From Moniliophthora roreri (lineage: Eukaryota; Basidiomycota; Agaricomycetes; Agaricales; Marasmiaceae), in assembly GCA_001466705.2 (NCBI GenBank), contig LATX02000211.1:2046001-2110000 (forward strand): a stretch of 64,000 bases of DNA, written 5' to 3'. Below, piece after piece: positions 10,938 to 23,118 of this stretch (its first letter is position 1; every line of letters begins with the position of its first letter). The position numbers were made by a program, and so were the translations under genes. The notes below the pieces were generated by a model. The model worked only from the letters and a program-made list of their open reading frames with translations. It was not told the origin of the DNA and did no database searches.

Positions 10938-13006
10938 ATGTCGTCCTCACTGCACCAAGCAACACCACCGAACCTCGTGATACTCCAAATATCACGACTA
11001 CAAGTGGGTCGGAGCTGTGATCGGGCTCTTGGTTGTGCTGTACCTTCGTCAGCAAGCGGCATGGCGCGCCAGGAATCCAAAGGGTCTTCCGATTATCGGA
11101 AATGTACATCAATTGCTCGGAAAGAGTATCGTTCCACTCCTCGAGAAGTGGACCAGAGAATACGGTGCGTATCGAACACGATTTACAGTTCTGAATGGCA
11201 ACTCAACGATATTGGATAGGCCCCGTGGTTCACATCAAGCTCTTCGGGCTGCCTGTTATCATCGTTGGCTCTTCAGCTGCAGGAAAAGAATTGCTGGAGA
11301 CTCGTCATCAGAAGTATTCGGGCCGGCCAAACTTGCTGCTCGTACGTCAATACCCGTTACTTTATGTTGGTATCACTATTGACTCAGCCTGGATCTTTAG
11401 GCTTCAGAAGCGATGCAAGGAGGAATGATGATGCCTTTTATTCACGCTAATGAGCGCTTCCGTAGGGTTAGGAAGCTCGTCACGACCGAAATGAGGCCAG
11501 CCGTAAGTTCACGACGTTGTTCTCCAGCAAACACCTCCTGACGCGTCGGTAATTAGGCCGTCACCCAATACTTCAACCCTGTTCAATCAGTCGAGATCCA
11601 CCGCTTGGTTCATGTGGGTAATTAGTGCTTATTATCATTAATCACACTGAACCCCCCCTCCAGAGCATTATTGAGTCCCCTAAGGACTGGAAATCTTACA
11701 TCGCTCGTGCCATTGCATCCATCGTATGAATCACTCATTCGCGCGCACCTACTCATCATTGAAAATACCTTGTATACCAGATCATGACGACTGTATATGA
11801 CAGACCACTCAGAACCGGACAGGAAGCTGATCAGGTTGTGAAGAACGTTGTGCGACTCAACGATGAACTGTACGTGTACCTTTCGCCTTTTAATCCAGCA
11901 CTCTTCTGATATCCGCTTATATAGCGTGGAAGCAATTGAAGCTGGCAAGAACTATGTTGATTTCTTGCCTTTCCTCAGATATATTCCAGGAGTACCCTAC
12001 AAGAAACCTGCCGCGGAATATCAGAAACTTGCCGAATCGACTTACAAACAGCTTATGGATGAAGCCAAGGCGAACCTTGCATGTTGTTTTATGGTGCGGA
12101 TTTATAGCTCTGCTGACGGCCCTTCCAGGAAGCCGGACGTCCCGCCAACAGCATCGCCGCGAGGCTCCTTCAGAAACCCGAAGAGCAAGAGTCTGATTAC
12201 CGGGAACAGTACTGGGTATGTTCTTCGCATACTTACATCGCATCATATCACTCATATTCTTTCCAGGCACTGGGCTCCTTCTACCTCGCAGGTTCTGATA
12301 CGCAGTCCGTCTCCTCCCAGATCTTGATGTACGTCCGGTCGCGATCTGAGTGAAATGCTCTTGCTCACTATCCCAACTCTAGAATGGCCCTTGCTACGCA
12401 CCCCCACGTCCTCGCTCGCTGCCAAGCTGAAGTCGACGCGGTCGTCGGACCAGATCGTCTCCCCACATATGACGATGAGCCCCGCCTACCTTACATCAAG
12501 GCGACTGTCCGTGAGCTCTTCCGCTGGAGACCCGTTGGACCTACTGCTATCCCTCATGCTTCCGTTGAGGTTAGTTCCCGTCTGTCCTACTATGATTTTA
12601 TTCTTACTGTTTTTATAGGACGACGAATACATGGGCTACTTCATCCCCAAGGATGCCATGGTCATTCCTAACATCACTTCGATGCACATGGACCCTGCCA
12701 TTTTCGATGATCCTGAGACGTTCAACCCCCAGCGCTACGTTGATAACCCCAGTTTACCCGGACATGTATTTGGTTTCGGTCGACGGTACGCCCTTTTTGC
12801 CCTCTTTCTCTTCACGCTTGTTCGCTCATCGTTGATTCTGGGAACAGAGTTTGCCCTGGCCAGCGTGTAGCTGAACACTCCCTCTTCCTGGAACTCGCTA
12901 CCCTTGTATGGGGATTGGATGTTAAACAGGCCATTGATAAGAACACAGGCAAGCCGATTCCGATCAATACGAACAGGGAGACTGGGTTCGCGCCTGGTGG
13001 TGTCAT
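10938..13006 (+). CDS. Cytochrome P450 monooxygenase (P450-2), 3' end missing at gap
   Basis: Frames join to a P450 of the type often annotated as O-methylsterigmatocystin oxidoreductase-like in basidiomycetes. Visible parts: a membrane anchor VGAVIGLLVVLYL, KGLPIIGNVHQLLG, the I-helix YLAGSDTQSVSSQ, the K-helix ELFRWRP (ExxR), PHASVEDDEYMGYFIPKDA, FNPQRYVD, and the heme motif FGFGRRVCPGQR split by an intron at about 12788-12847. A donor after 13006 (gtacgtgg) is followed by an N at 13064, so the short terminal exon appears lost in the gap. The N-terminus is unresolved: ATG 10938 reaches the P450 frame only if a 28-bp segment (10978-11005) is removed, too short for a normal intron, so the true first exon may lie upstream or there is an indel. 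Catalytic residues are intact. Substrate unknown. Confidence 0.85.
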
Positions 13007-13063
13007 GTACGTGGTCCATTCTCTTTTGTTTTTCAGCGCTCTGATTGAGGATGTTTTGTATAT

Positions 13064-13064
13064 N
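13064..13064. other. Assembly join (N)
   Basis: A single N between the last P450-2 intron and the regulator gene TF1. It is the only join without obvious repeated sequence next to it besides 47159. The true distance between P450-2 and TF1 is unknown. Confidence 0.9.
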
Positions 13065-13147
13065 GTCCGCCACATTGTTTACCTATCGTAATTAATCTAG
13101 ATATATACTGTGCATCAAATCTCTTGACTTTTCACCCCTACGATAAC

Positions 13148-14588
13148 ATGCAAGTCAGCTTCTCACTGGAACAGCTCCTCCAGTTTGCCGTTTCCGCAAA
13201 GCTTCATAGTGAAGATGGCAGTGTGGGACTCACCCTCAATCCGCTACCCATGGCCTCTCAAGTCCCTGCCAATGCGCATCAGAACGCCGATAATTTTCAG
13301 GGAATTACCATTCACTTCGAGTTTGGCGCTACAGATGTTGAATCTACTCATATGGTTTCTGTACACGCCTCTTGCGCACCATTTGACCAGCACTTATCGC
13401 AGGTCAAGCCTCATGCATCCACGACGGCGTCCCAGGACTCAAGTTCCATGAACCAGAGCTCTATCCTCGAACCCACCCAGGACACTCATCACAGTAAGTC
13501 CACCCTCCTCTGTCTAGTACTCGAGACTCATAAATAATCCTCAAAAGACATACCCGACATTTCGACCCTTGCGAGCACTTTGACCCCTGATGCTCAGATA
13601 GCATCGCATGACTCTTGGAATGATATTGCAACCGCGGTACTCGGTACTTTGCTTTCTTCTAACCAACGATAGCGGCGAGTTCCTGATAAATTTCAATCAG
13701 ACGGCGTTCAGTCGGTACAACGTTGGCCATCTTTCCCCGCCACCCTACCGCAATACACCTGGCCTAATGACCCCATTCTCCACGACAACGCTATATCAGC
13801 GGCATCCTTCCTCGCCACGTCTGACCCACAGTACGAGAATGATACGTCATACCATTCAGGCGCGTCCACTCCCTTTGACTTTGGAAGGGATTTAGGTATG
13901 ATTCGAACTGCACCATTTAATATTATGATCGTTTAATTGAGAACTGAACTGTCGCTTAATAAAACCGCTGTACAACTGGTGGGCCCTCGAGCTTTTCCAC
14001 CCAAAGTTCTCCCAGTCGACGCTGCCATTCATGAGCCGTCATCATGTTCCACCTGCCAAGGACGGTCAAACTATATCCAGCGACTCGTCACCGGTGTCAA
14101 ATAACATATCTTCAAACCTCACTGCTTCCCCTGATACAACATATCCCCCAGTTGATCCATCTTCACCTGCTTCCACTTCCACGCCTTCCAGCAGTTCGTC
14201 CCACATGACTAGGCCGCCAATAAGCCTGCCCTTCAGAGATGCAAACACGTCCACGAAACGGCGCAGGAAAAAAGTGACTTGCTCTTTCCCTGGCTGTGGT
14301 CTCATGTTTGTTAGCAACTACACCTGCAAGAAGCACGAGAAGACGCATGAGACTCGACCACGCGTATACTTTGCCTGTACACTGGGATGCTCAGAAACGT
14401 TCTCGAGACGGCATGACAGGCTGCGACACGAGGTCCTCAAACATGGCAAAAAATGTCAGTTTGAGTGCAAGGCGTGCGGAAACTTCTTCACGCGGGAAAC
14501 ATCACTCACAACGCATCAAAACAAGTGTTCCGGAAATATAGGAGTCACTAGATGGTCGCCACACTCGGGACAGCCACCTGGTATGTAG
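13148..14588 (+). CDS. C2H2 zinc-finger transcription factor TF1
   Basis: A probable nuclear DNA-binding regulator. The start at 13148 (MQVSFSLEQLLQFAVSA) is conserved in the paralogue TF2. Several short introns follow (for example from about 13491). A low-complexity Ser/Thr/Pro-rich linker (13740-14230) leads to a basic segment TKRRRKKVTC and three zinc fingers at about 14275-14525: C-x4-C-x12-H-x3-H (CSFPGC...HEKTH), C-x3-C-x12-H-x4-H (CTLGC...HEVLKH) and C-x2-C-x12-H-x3-C (CKACG...HQNKC). The N-terminal ~85 residues form a second conserved block (SVGLTLNPLP, IHFEFG, VSVHASC) whose function I do not recognise. The end is uncertain: the frame stops at 14588, but a donor (gtatgt) at about 14580 could lead to a short last exon, as in TF2. 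The gene lies 140 bp after P450-2, across a gap. Confidence 0.85.
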
Positions 14589-16767
14589 TTCAATGATAAA
14601 TGCCTGATAAATTGTTCACTTACGCGGGATGACTGAAGCAACTGCATTACCCTGACCCTGTCCACCGATCTCCGGTTGGCTTCTATCCCAACACATATCT
14701 CGGGATTTGAGTGCATGAGACTAATGAGTCCCGCATCGCACTCTACGTGTTTTATACACCTCCCCATATGCCCCCAAGTTTGCGACGGCATCGAGCCTCT
14801 ATCATATTTTAGAGAAAAATAACAGGGCCTCGCTTCAGGGATTCCTCCACTCTCAAAAAAACGGCTATTCCCTTAAGTGCTTTTGCGGACCTATCAACGG
14901 TGGAACTTGTACATCACCTTGTAATTATGCCCCGGTACGCAGATTTTATCGGACAGCAATTGGAGGATGCTAGCGCCGCTTTCGGAGGTGGAATTTCGGT
15001 TTCAGTTCTCCGAGGTGTTGGGTGAGCAGGTTCGAGGTTTCAATTCAATTGATCTCGATGTTTTAGTGTTTTTTTTCTCTCTTTCGCTGTATGGATTGAC
15101 ATTTCGCGTCATATCGAGGAACTTGTTAACCGTTGTTGTCGTTGATGTTGGAGCGAACGGTGGAGCCTGGGGAGGTTGCGCAAAGCAGTGAGCAGCTAGA
15201 TGACAACGTGTCAACGGTGGAGCTTCTCAGTACTTGATAGAAGGAAGTAGAACTCTGTACATTTTGTGCTGCACGGTAAGATAAGTGAATGTGTGGGTCC
15301 AAGTTTGCGGTTCCGAATTTGTTGACGTCTTGGATTCGGTCCGATATCAGCTGATATGAATCACAATGATGTCATACTAATGTCATAATCTTCGTACCTG
15401 GCTGAGCTCGACGCCTTCCTTTGGCGAATGGATCTGCTCTATTTGGACCTTATGAACGAGTAAAGACTCTTTATAGACACAGTCCTCAAGACAGAGTGGA
15501 AGTCTCGCCATGAAATAGGTTGCCTGGATTCGGGTACGATGGAGCCTAGACAACGAAATGTAACAAGACTTGGTACGGTACATTCCAATCGACGGTCACC
15601 ACCGAGGCATAATACTGAATTAGGGAGCGCAGAGTACTAATACACTGCAACACCCCGACTGCCGTTTTAAGTCCACCACAAGGTTTTTCGTTGCTCTACG
15701 CCCAAGTTTGAAGTTCCCTCTGAAAAGTTGCAGAAGAATTTCTACATCCAGAGTGTTGGCCTGTGGCCCGGCTCTGGCTACACACCTCACGCAAGAGGGA
15801 AAACTCATCTCTCGAAAGACTGGTGCAATTCTCCTTGCAGCTACCGAGCAAGGCTTGGCGAGAACTATGAGTGACGCGCTCCTTGGCCAAGGATGATCAT
15901 AGGACATGATCAATGATCGCCCAACCAGAGGCGGAGCGCGGTGCAGAACATTATTCAACACGCCAAAGGGAGGCTAAGCCGAGGAAAATATCTGGAAGAA
16001 TGTGGCGGCTTGGGAAGCTATGTAGGGGGATGAGTGCTAAAATTTGGAAGAAGCAATCTTTGCAAGTGTCCCGTCGAAAAATGTATCTTTGTCTTTACAG
16101 TTTTTCAAGGCTCCACATCCTTATTGACCTCAGACTGCCAGTAGCTTCTTGGAGTAGTGGCGTTCGTTGGGGTGAGGTTCGTGCAGAAGCCATTCAACGC
16201 AACTCCAACAAAGGGTCTCTCGCAAATCAAGATACAGTGGTTGTGTTAAACTCAGCACGTTTCATATGAGTACTGAATTCCAAACGTTTATTCGGTCACT
16301 CAGTGAAGTACACTAGTTTTTACACTTGACATCTCCGAGGATACAAGTCGAACCTTCAATGTTATCTGAGCGTACGGGAGCCCACAACAGGTGATAAGCA
16401 TCACAGACCGGCAACTGTCTTTCAATTTGCACCACTAAAATCAAAAACGCGATGACTTCGGACGCTGACCTGTATTTCACCGGGTCCCTTGCTTCCCGCC
16501 CAAATGTTCCTCGGGGTCTTCTGACCGGCCCATGCAGCCGGTGATGCGCCCTCGCGTCGTCTTTCCAAAAAAGGCCAAATATCCGTATTTTTCGATATTC
16601 TACCGCCTCGGAGCTCGGAGTTTACACGTCCCTGTCCCGAGTTTGACTTGGCTGTTCATCGACTGATGCAATGCGAAATTTACGGGACGATACACAGGAA
16701 CGAACATATATATGAGTGGTGTATCCTTGGCAGATTACCTTCCAACATTAAGGCCCCCTCGAACATC
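14589..16767. other. Intergenic between TF1 and TF2, no gene recognised
   Basis: Short ORFs only (14967-15191, 15383-15583, 15708-15896 and others on both strands), without family motifs or coherent splicing. An ORF at 16648 runs in frame into TF2, but its extra 40 codons are not conserved in TF1, so I treat them as 5' UTR. Confidence 0.5.
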
Positions 16768-18218
16768 ATGCAGGTCAGCTTCTCGCTGGAGCAGTTGCTT
16801 CAATTTGCCGTATCTGCACGACTTCCCAAAGAAGATGGAAGCGTTGGCCTGACACTTAATCCACTACCTTTAGCCTCTTCTCCACCGACACCTGACGTGC
16901 CGCCACGAGCTAGAGAGCTGCAGGGCATCAACATTCATCTCGAGTTTGGAACAGACGACTTGGAAGCCATCTCTGTCTCTGTTCATGCTTCATGCACGAC
17001 CTCGGATCTTTCGCGCATCGCTAAGTTGGTCAGCCCGAACGTTGAGTTGGAGAAAGACACTGCATCAAGTAAGTACTTCCCCGAGATTTTTGTCGCTGAA
17101 ACTAACCACGAGTAGCTTTTCCCCCAGACCCGTACTTTCCCAATAATTCGGAATCAGGGAGTGTAGTATCATTAGATCATTGGGATCATGCGAGTAGTTC
17201 ATTTTCTGGTGCGCGTTGACCAATCGTTTTCTCAACATGGGATGTCTCACGGAAAATTTTATAGATAATCTGGCAATACCCAACTTTCCTGCAGGACTAC
17301 CCCAATATACATGGCCAAGCGACCCAATTCTCTGCGAAAGTCAAAGTGGCGGGATGACTCATTCCGTCACTCCGACACCAGTCGATCCCAACGATATACA
17401 AATGGATACCCTATTGGATACCATCGATGCATCCTCGTTGGCGCTGAGTGGTTTCAACGACTTCTCGTCAATCTCGTCCGCTACAACACCGAGTTCCTTT
17501 GATTTTGAAGTGTGTAAGTGGCCGAAAAGTATGTTGAGGCGAGCAATGTACTTACCATTGCGGCTATCATACAGCTAGCTATCTCGACAATATACTAGCC
17601 CTCACCGAGAATTCCACTCTAACGTCTCCTGCCAATCAAATTCCCGGTTCATTTGCGATTCACGCCGGGACAGACTCCACATCGTCATCACTACAAGAAA
17701 TCTTACCCCAAAACTCATCCGGCGTAGTTGACGCTGATTCAGGTTCATGCGAGCCCTTCCCGCAACAGACAGCATCTACACCGTCAAACATCACTTCATG
17801 CAACACTCGCCCGGCTTCCAGCGACTCGGAAGGGTTGCGAAGCCCAACCAAGCGACGGAGGAAAAAAGTCACTTGCTCATATGCGGGCTGTGGCCTAATG
17901 TTCGTTAGCAACTACACCTGCCGAAAGCACGAACGAACCCACGAAGCGCGGCCACGCGTATACTTTGCCTGCACAATGGGGTGCACAGAGATGTTTTCGC
18001 GCCGACATGACAGATTACGACACGAAGTGTTGAAACATGGCAGAAAATGCCAGTTTGAATGCGGGTCGTGTGGGAGCTTTTTTACTCGGGAAACGTCGTT
18101 AAAAACACATCAGGCCAAGTGCACGGGTCAGATACGGGTCACTCGTTGGACTGCACAATCTGGTAAGTACTATTGAAGGGTCTTATGCTTACCTGGCTGA
18201 CCAGCGGATGTAGCATGA
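16768..18218 (+). CDS. C2H2 zinc-finger transcription factor TF2, paralogue of TF1
   Basis: Same architecture as TF1: MQVSFSLEQLLQFAVSARLP with SVGLTLNPLPLASS and INIHLEFG, a variable acidic, Ser/Thr-rich middle, then SPTKRRRKKVTC and three zinc fingers at about 17865-18115 (CSYAGC...HERTH, CTMGC...HEVLKH, CGSCG...HQAKC). The start at 16768 is chosen because both copies share MQVSFSLEQ. Introns include about 17069-17115 and 17515-17573. A final intron at 18163-18204 leads to a five-codon exon ending in TGA at 18216-18218. The fingers are nearly identical to those of TF1 while the linker has diverged, so the two probably recognise similar DNA but differ in activation or partners. A tandem duplication is evident. 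Regulation of the neighbouring oxidases is inferred from position alone. Confidence 0.87.
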
Positions 18219-19408
18219 TCTGTCCTGGTGACATAGGCCGGATTTGTCGTCTTTGTACCTTCTTTAACATTTATATTATCGGACAAGGTGCATTAGACCG
18301 TCATTCTTAGTAGATAACATACTGCATGATGTATTATAGTCGTGTATATTAGTACCCAAGCTCTTTGTTGTTGGCAATTTAGCATTGATACTCTCTACAG
18401 CCATTCACTAGCCCAATGAGGTTGTTTAATGAGCTAAATTATATTGTGAAGATACTATAATACATTAAAAGTGCTACTAAGTACAAGTACCAAATCTCCC
18501 AGACTCGAACAAAAACGCTGTACCGCAAGAGTGACCGAGACCCTCTGTCCCAGTTCCAAGCCCTCCGCCCAGCTCCAGGAGCGATACCACGCGACATTGT
18601 CCGCGAGCTATAGCACGTCGAACGTTTAGTGAAAGGATAGTGATGTTCCAGGATCAACTCACGACAATACAGCCGTATGTTGAAAGTTTCATTGAGAGTG
18701 GTTCAACGCCGTTGTCTGGGTCTTCTCCGAGGTGCTCTGACGCGTCAAGCTACCTTCAGTTTCGCAAACACAACAAATAACCAGTACACGTACCTCGCCC
18801 GTACCATATTTCACCTCTGGTCTACGTCCTGTACTCCGTGCATCGTATCGGATTTCACCTTGATATAGCGAAAGAGCGGCAGCCACATAGTAAACGTTAG
18901 TGGGAGGGAGCTGTTGGGAAGTGGAAATGGTGATTAGAAAGAAAGAAGCGAGCGTAGGACACACTCCGTGTAACTAGCCATCTCCTTCAGTCTATCATCC
19001 TGATTTGCAGCAGGACGCGGGCGTATACGAGAAGCCAGAGTTTGAATTTGTAATCGTGATAGTATAATTCAAAAGTTTGTAGAACCGAGTCGTGAGTTGA
19101 GATTTCCCGTGTCTGAATGCTAGTAAGAACTCAGCAAGACATGAAAAAACGCAGTGCGTACCTTCAAACCGGCCTATGGAAGACTACTCGACAGCAGATT
19201 GACTCGACGAGGGTGGCTGTGTCATGATAAATTGTGAAAATGAGCTTGCACTGGTCTTTCCTTTTGTGAACGCGTCGTTGTGGTGGTTGTGGTGGTCAGA
19301 GCAAAGGAAATTGCCTTGCCGTTTGCATTCTTACCTGTCGTCTTCTAGTTGCGCTTACAACTATTACGATCCCCATGAACATTACAACAAGTATGATACT
19401 TGTACAAT
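18219..19408. other. Intergenic, no gene recognised
   Basis: AT-richer sequence after TF2 with overlapping short ORFs at 18439-18964 and 19224-19415. None has a recognisable motif. It presumably includes 3' UTRs of the convergent TF2 gene and the hypothetical gene beginning at 19409. Confidence 0.5.
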
Positions 19409-21082
19409 TCAATAAATAATGTCCCTAGAGCCCAAATGCGCTGATTCCTGACCCCGCAAAGGCTTCCCACCACGAGCCACCCACTCTCTTTTCTTCTGAG
19501 AATTAGCGTTGGTCAGGGAATGAGTCCAACTATCCAATACAAGCAGCTCACCTTGTACACCAACTTCCTCAAACCGGCCCTGATCACCTATAATCTCCAG
19601 CACGGGATAGCCCAACTCTCGTGCCCAATCGGAGGTAGTGGGGTCAAAGCCTCGGGCCTTTTGCCAATCTCGGAAAGCAGTGTAGGTGGAGGTTGGCCAA
19701 GAGCGCAGCTGAACAGAGCTATCCTCCCAACGTGCCGGACAAGTGAGCAGCGGGAGCCCCGACCGCTTGCACTCCTCCTCTGACATCTCACATTGACCGG
19801 TCTCATCAAGAGACCAAAAGTATGGTCGTCTTTTGCCCCAGGACATGAATTCTGATATCGTCATGGGGAGGGGATGAAGGAAAAGGTATATAGGTGGGGG
19901 CTCGGTTTCTTCAAGTGGGGGCTTGCCATCACGGAGACTGAAGGAGGCTTCAAAGCTTTCATATTTAAGACGTGGGGTGGATTGTATCACCAGTATGGGT
20001 GGATCAATGATGACTGATTGAAGGGGGAGCGATGGGTATTCAGAACACATCCAACAGGGAGGGGACGTACAAAACTTTTCCTCCCCCTCTGTTACATCAA
20101 GGCTGCCAAAAATCCGGCAGGATTGTGATAACCATTCGCCCCAGAACTTCCACCAACCATACTCTGCTCTAAGACAAACCTCCCCCCTGTGAGTCGGATC
20201 AAACTTGAAGCTGTGAACGCTTGAGCCCAAATCAAACACAAGAACCATGATATTACTTACCGTGTCAACTCCCCATCAAGTACTGTTTTGTCTGCGAGGC
20301 CCCTCCCAATGTACCTCTCCCATTTCCATAACGAATCAGCTCCTTGCGACCTTCTCGCGACAGCCTCCAGTGATGGTGAGTATACAGTGTCGAGCCGAAG
20401 CCTACCTACGTTGTTCATTGGGAGGTGATGGGGCAGATTCCACCAAAGGCCGTGAATGCAGTGATGTGTCGGTGAAATCCAGGCGGAATGGTCGGGATCT
20501 CCGATTTCATGGTCCGTTGTGACTGGGAGTAGATCGTCGAGATAGGTGGCTTTCCAAGTCCATCGTGCACATGCCAGTATAGTATTGTTCACACCAGACC
20601 CGAATTTACTGAAGAACCGGAGGAAAGTGTCGTCTTTCAACATGTCAACAGTGCGAGGGACAACAACAGACCCGATTGCGTCCACGCGAAGGGAGAAATA
20701 AGGACCTTGAGGCCCACTGACAAGCACACCATTGGTTGTATTCATCCATAGAGAGTTCTGTTGGCATTCCATGCTACTCTGGACGAGCCAAATGACGTTA
20801 GTTCAGGGGGTTGAGACGGGAGTGGGAATCCCGACTAACCTTCAGATATGCGATGTAGACATCCATCCAGATCGATCCCGTGAAAATGTGTGCCAAGGGA
20901 ATTAGTTCTACGAGTGATGTTAGGATATGCTATCGAAGGAAAATATAAGATGAGTCACACCATAATGAAATATCAGCGCTGGGATCGCCGACTGGTTAAT
21001 GCCGAATAATCGAACTGAGCCCGGATCGCTGGTTGACTGTCAGGTATAGAGCTCTCGAGCGATAGATGAGAGCTCACTTTAT
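19409..21082 (-). CDS. Basidiomycete hypothetical protein, C-terminal part (cut at contig end)
   Basis: Read leftward. Exons include about 20966-20910 (HIFTGSIWMDVYIAYLK), 20772-20257 (starting MECQQNSLWMNTTNGVLVSG and including VVVPRTVDMLKDDTFLRFF), and a region at 20248-19409 that reads partly as intron and partly as coding (FGEW..., then RPYFWSLDETGQCEMSEEE and WPTSTYTAFRDWQKARGFD). The stop is at 19409. Splice donors such as CACG|gtaagt at 20257 support it. The protein recalls a family of uncharacterised Agaricomycetes proteins with an N-terminal Asn-rich motif. Its 5' exons are missing here because the contig ends at the N at 21083; they appear in the second copy to the right. I think the two partial copies represent one gene. 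No catalytic motif recognised. Confidence 0.6.
19990..21082. repeat. Direct duplication, unit 1 (matches 21084-22204)
   Basis: About 1.1 kb is repeated with only scattered substitutions immediately after the N at 21083. Unit 1 ends exactly at the N while unit 2 continues into the missing 5' exons, and unit 2 begins in the middle of an exon present in unit 1. That is the pattern of two overlapping contig ends left unmerged, not of a biological tandem duplication. Confidence 0.85.
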
Positions 21083-21083
21083 N
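21083..21083. other. Assembly join (N) with unmerged overlap
   Basis: A single N flanked by two near-identical ~1.1-kb sequences. See the duplication feature at 19990-21082. Confidence 0.9.
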
Positions 21084-22646
21084 TTCATATTTAAGACGTG
21101 GGGTGGATTGTATCACCAGTATGGGTGGATCAATGATAACTGATCGAAGGGAGAGCGATGAGTATTCAGAACACATTTAACAGGGAGGGGACGTACAAAA
21201 CTTTTCCTCCTCCTCTGTTACATCAAGGCTGCCAAAAACCCGGCAGGATTGTGATAACCATTCGCCCCAGAACTTCCACCAACCATACTCTGCTCTAAGA
21301 CAAACCTCCCCCCTGTGAGTCGGATCAAACTTGAAGCTGTGAACGCTTGAGCCCAAATCAAACACAAGAACCATGATATTACTTACCGTGTCAACTCCCC
21401 ATCAAGTACTGTTTTGTCTGCGAGGCCCCTCCCAATGTACCTCTCCCATTTCCATAACGAATCAGCTCCTTGCGACCTTCTCGCGACAGCCTCCAGTGAT
21501 GGTGAGTATACAGTGTCGAGCCGAAGCCTACCTACGTTGTTCATTGGGAGGTGATGGGGCAGATTCCACCAAAGGCCGTGAATGCAGTGATGTGTCGGTG
21601 AAATCCGTGCGGAATGGTCGGGATCTCCGGTTTCATGGTCCGTCGTGACTGGGAGTAGATCGTCGAGATAGGTGGCTTTCCAAGTCCATCGTGCACATGC
21701 CAATATAGTATTGTTCACACTAGGCCCAAATTGACTGAAGAACCGGAGGAAAGTGTCGTCTTTCAACATGTCAACAGTGCGAGGGACAACAACAGACCCG
21801 ATTGTATCCACGCGAAGGGAGAAATAAGGGCCTTGAGGCCCACTGACAAGCACACCATTGGTTGTGTTCATCCATAGAGAATTCTGTTGGCATTCCATGT
21901 TACTCTGGAAGAGCCAAATGACGTTAGTTCAAGAAGTTGAGACGGGAGTGGGAATCCCGACTAACCTTCAAATATGCGATGTAGACATCCATCCAGATCG
22001 ATCCCGTGAAAATGTGTGCCAAGGGAATTAGTTCTACGAGTGATGTTAGGATATGCTATCGAAGGAAAATATAAGATGAGTCACACCATAATGAAATATC
22101 AGCGCTGGGATCGCCGACTGGTTAATGCCGAATAATCGAACTGAGCCCGGATCGCTGGTTGACTGTCAGGTATAGAGCTCTCGAGCGATAGATGAGAGCT
22201 CACTTTATCTGCGAAAATAGTCGGAAATCGTCTTCCCAAATACCGTGTGGGTCTTTGCCTTCATAGACCATAGCAGTGAACTTGGATTGTCGATCAACTA
22301 TTTCGACAGTGTATATGGTTCTTCGGGCCTTGTGTCGGGCAAAGATCTTCCCAGATTGCCATTTCCAGTCCCACTTTGAGAGGTCTTGAGAGTATAACTC
22401 CTTCACGGGAATCATGTCTCCTCGTATAACTTCTCGGAACTGGGAAGGCCTCCCATTAGGACAATGAAAGGTACTTCAGACGGCTAACATATTCACCTGA
22501 TTGTACTCTGTACGCTTCGCCACCGCCTGACCAGCATAAAAATTGACGGTTTCCGCATTGATCGTACCATTCACTTGATGCCCGTGAACATGATTCAAGG
22601 TATTTTCACCTGTGATGACGGCATGGGACGAGTTGGTGAAACTCAT
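21084..22646 (-). CDS. Same hypothetical protein, N-terminal part with Asn-rich motif
   Basis: Read leftward from ATG 22646 (MSFTNSSHAVITG). Exon 1 carries a Gly/Asn-rich motif ending in TVNFYAGQAVAKRTEYNQ; an intron at about 22496-22440 joins FREVIRGDMIPVKELYS. The next exon reads WDWKWQSGKIFARHKARRT and YTVEIVDRQSKFTAMVYEG, then an intron and FGINQSAIPALIFHY, ELIPLAHIFTGSIWMDVYIA, and MECQQNSLWMNTTNG at 21898-21383. The last visible exon is cut by the N at 21083. All joins keep frame. Combined with the left copy, the full protein would be of the order of 700 residues. I recall similar uncharacterised proteins in Agaricomycetes but no defined function. The start codon lies only 12 bp from a retrotransposon end at 22659, so this allele may have lost its normal promoter. 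Confidence 0.65.
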
Positions 22647-22658
22647 GTTGAACTTCGC

Positions 22659-22972
22659 TGTCACGATCCGGGCTCTATTTCACCATAGTCACACATCCGA
22701 AGTACGCAAGTCTCATATCTCTTACTTCCTTTATCCACATTATCCACACTCACCATACTCTGTACTCGTTTCACTTATTTGATATCTTAACCACAGTACT
22801 AGTATTTAAGAGTCTTGTAATTACCTAGTTCCTTAGTCAAATCAACTCTAATCTTTCCCTCTCTAATATTCTCCTCGAAAGCTCTTGCTTCTTCAGTGCC
22901 TCAAACCCTCGTTCCTCGTCCTTAGTAGAGGTCCAGACCCTTTCCGTCCCGCGGACCGGTCTGCCCCTCACA
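22659..22972 (+). repeat. Putative 5' LTR
   Basis: Begins TGTCACGATCC and plausibly ends at the CA near 22972. The AT-rich middle (22740-22850) fits a U3 promoter and transcription start. The right boundary is a guess, because no second LTR is available to compare and I could not identify a primer-binding site with certainty. Confidence 0.5.
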
Positions 22973-23118
22973 GTTTGATTTGACTGCCAAATATATCCCG
23001 CCGTACCCACGCCGTCCTCACCCACTATTCTCCGTCGTTCCCGCCGCTCCGTTCCTTTTCTTCGACCCGTACCTCGAAAAATCAAATTCCCCGTACCCCT
23101 TAATTCCTTCGTGTAATC

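Noticed and set aside
15620..15961. Overlapping ORFs between TF1 and TF2
   Set aside because: Both strands are open over the same stretch and no frame shows conserved or family-like sequence.
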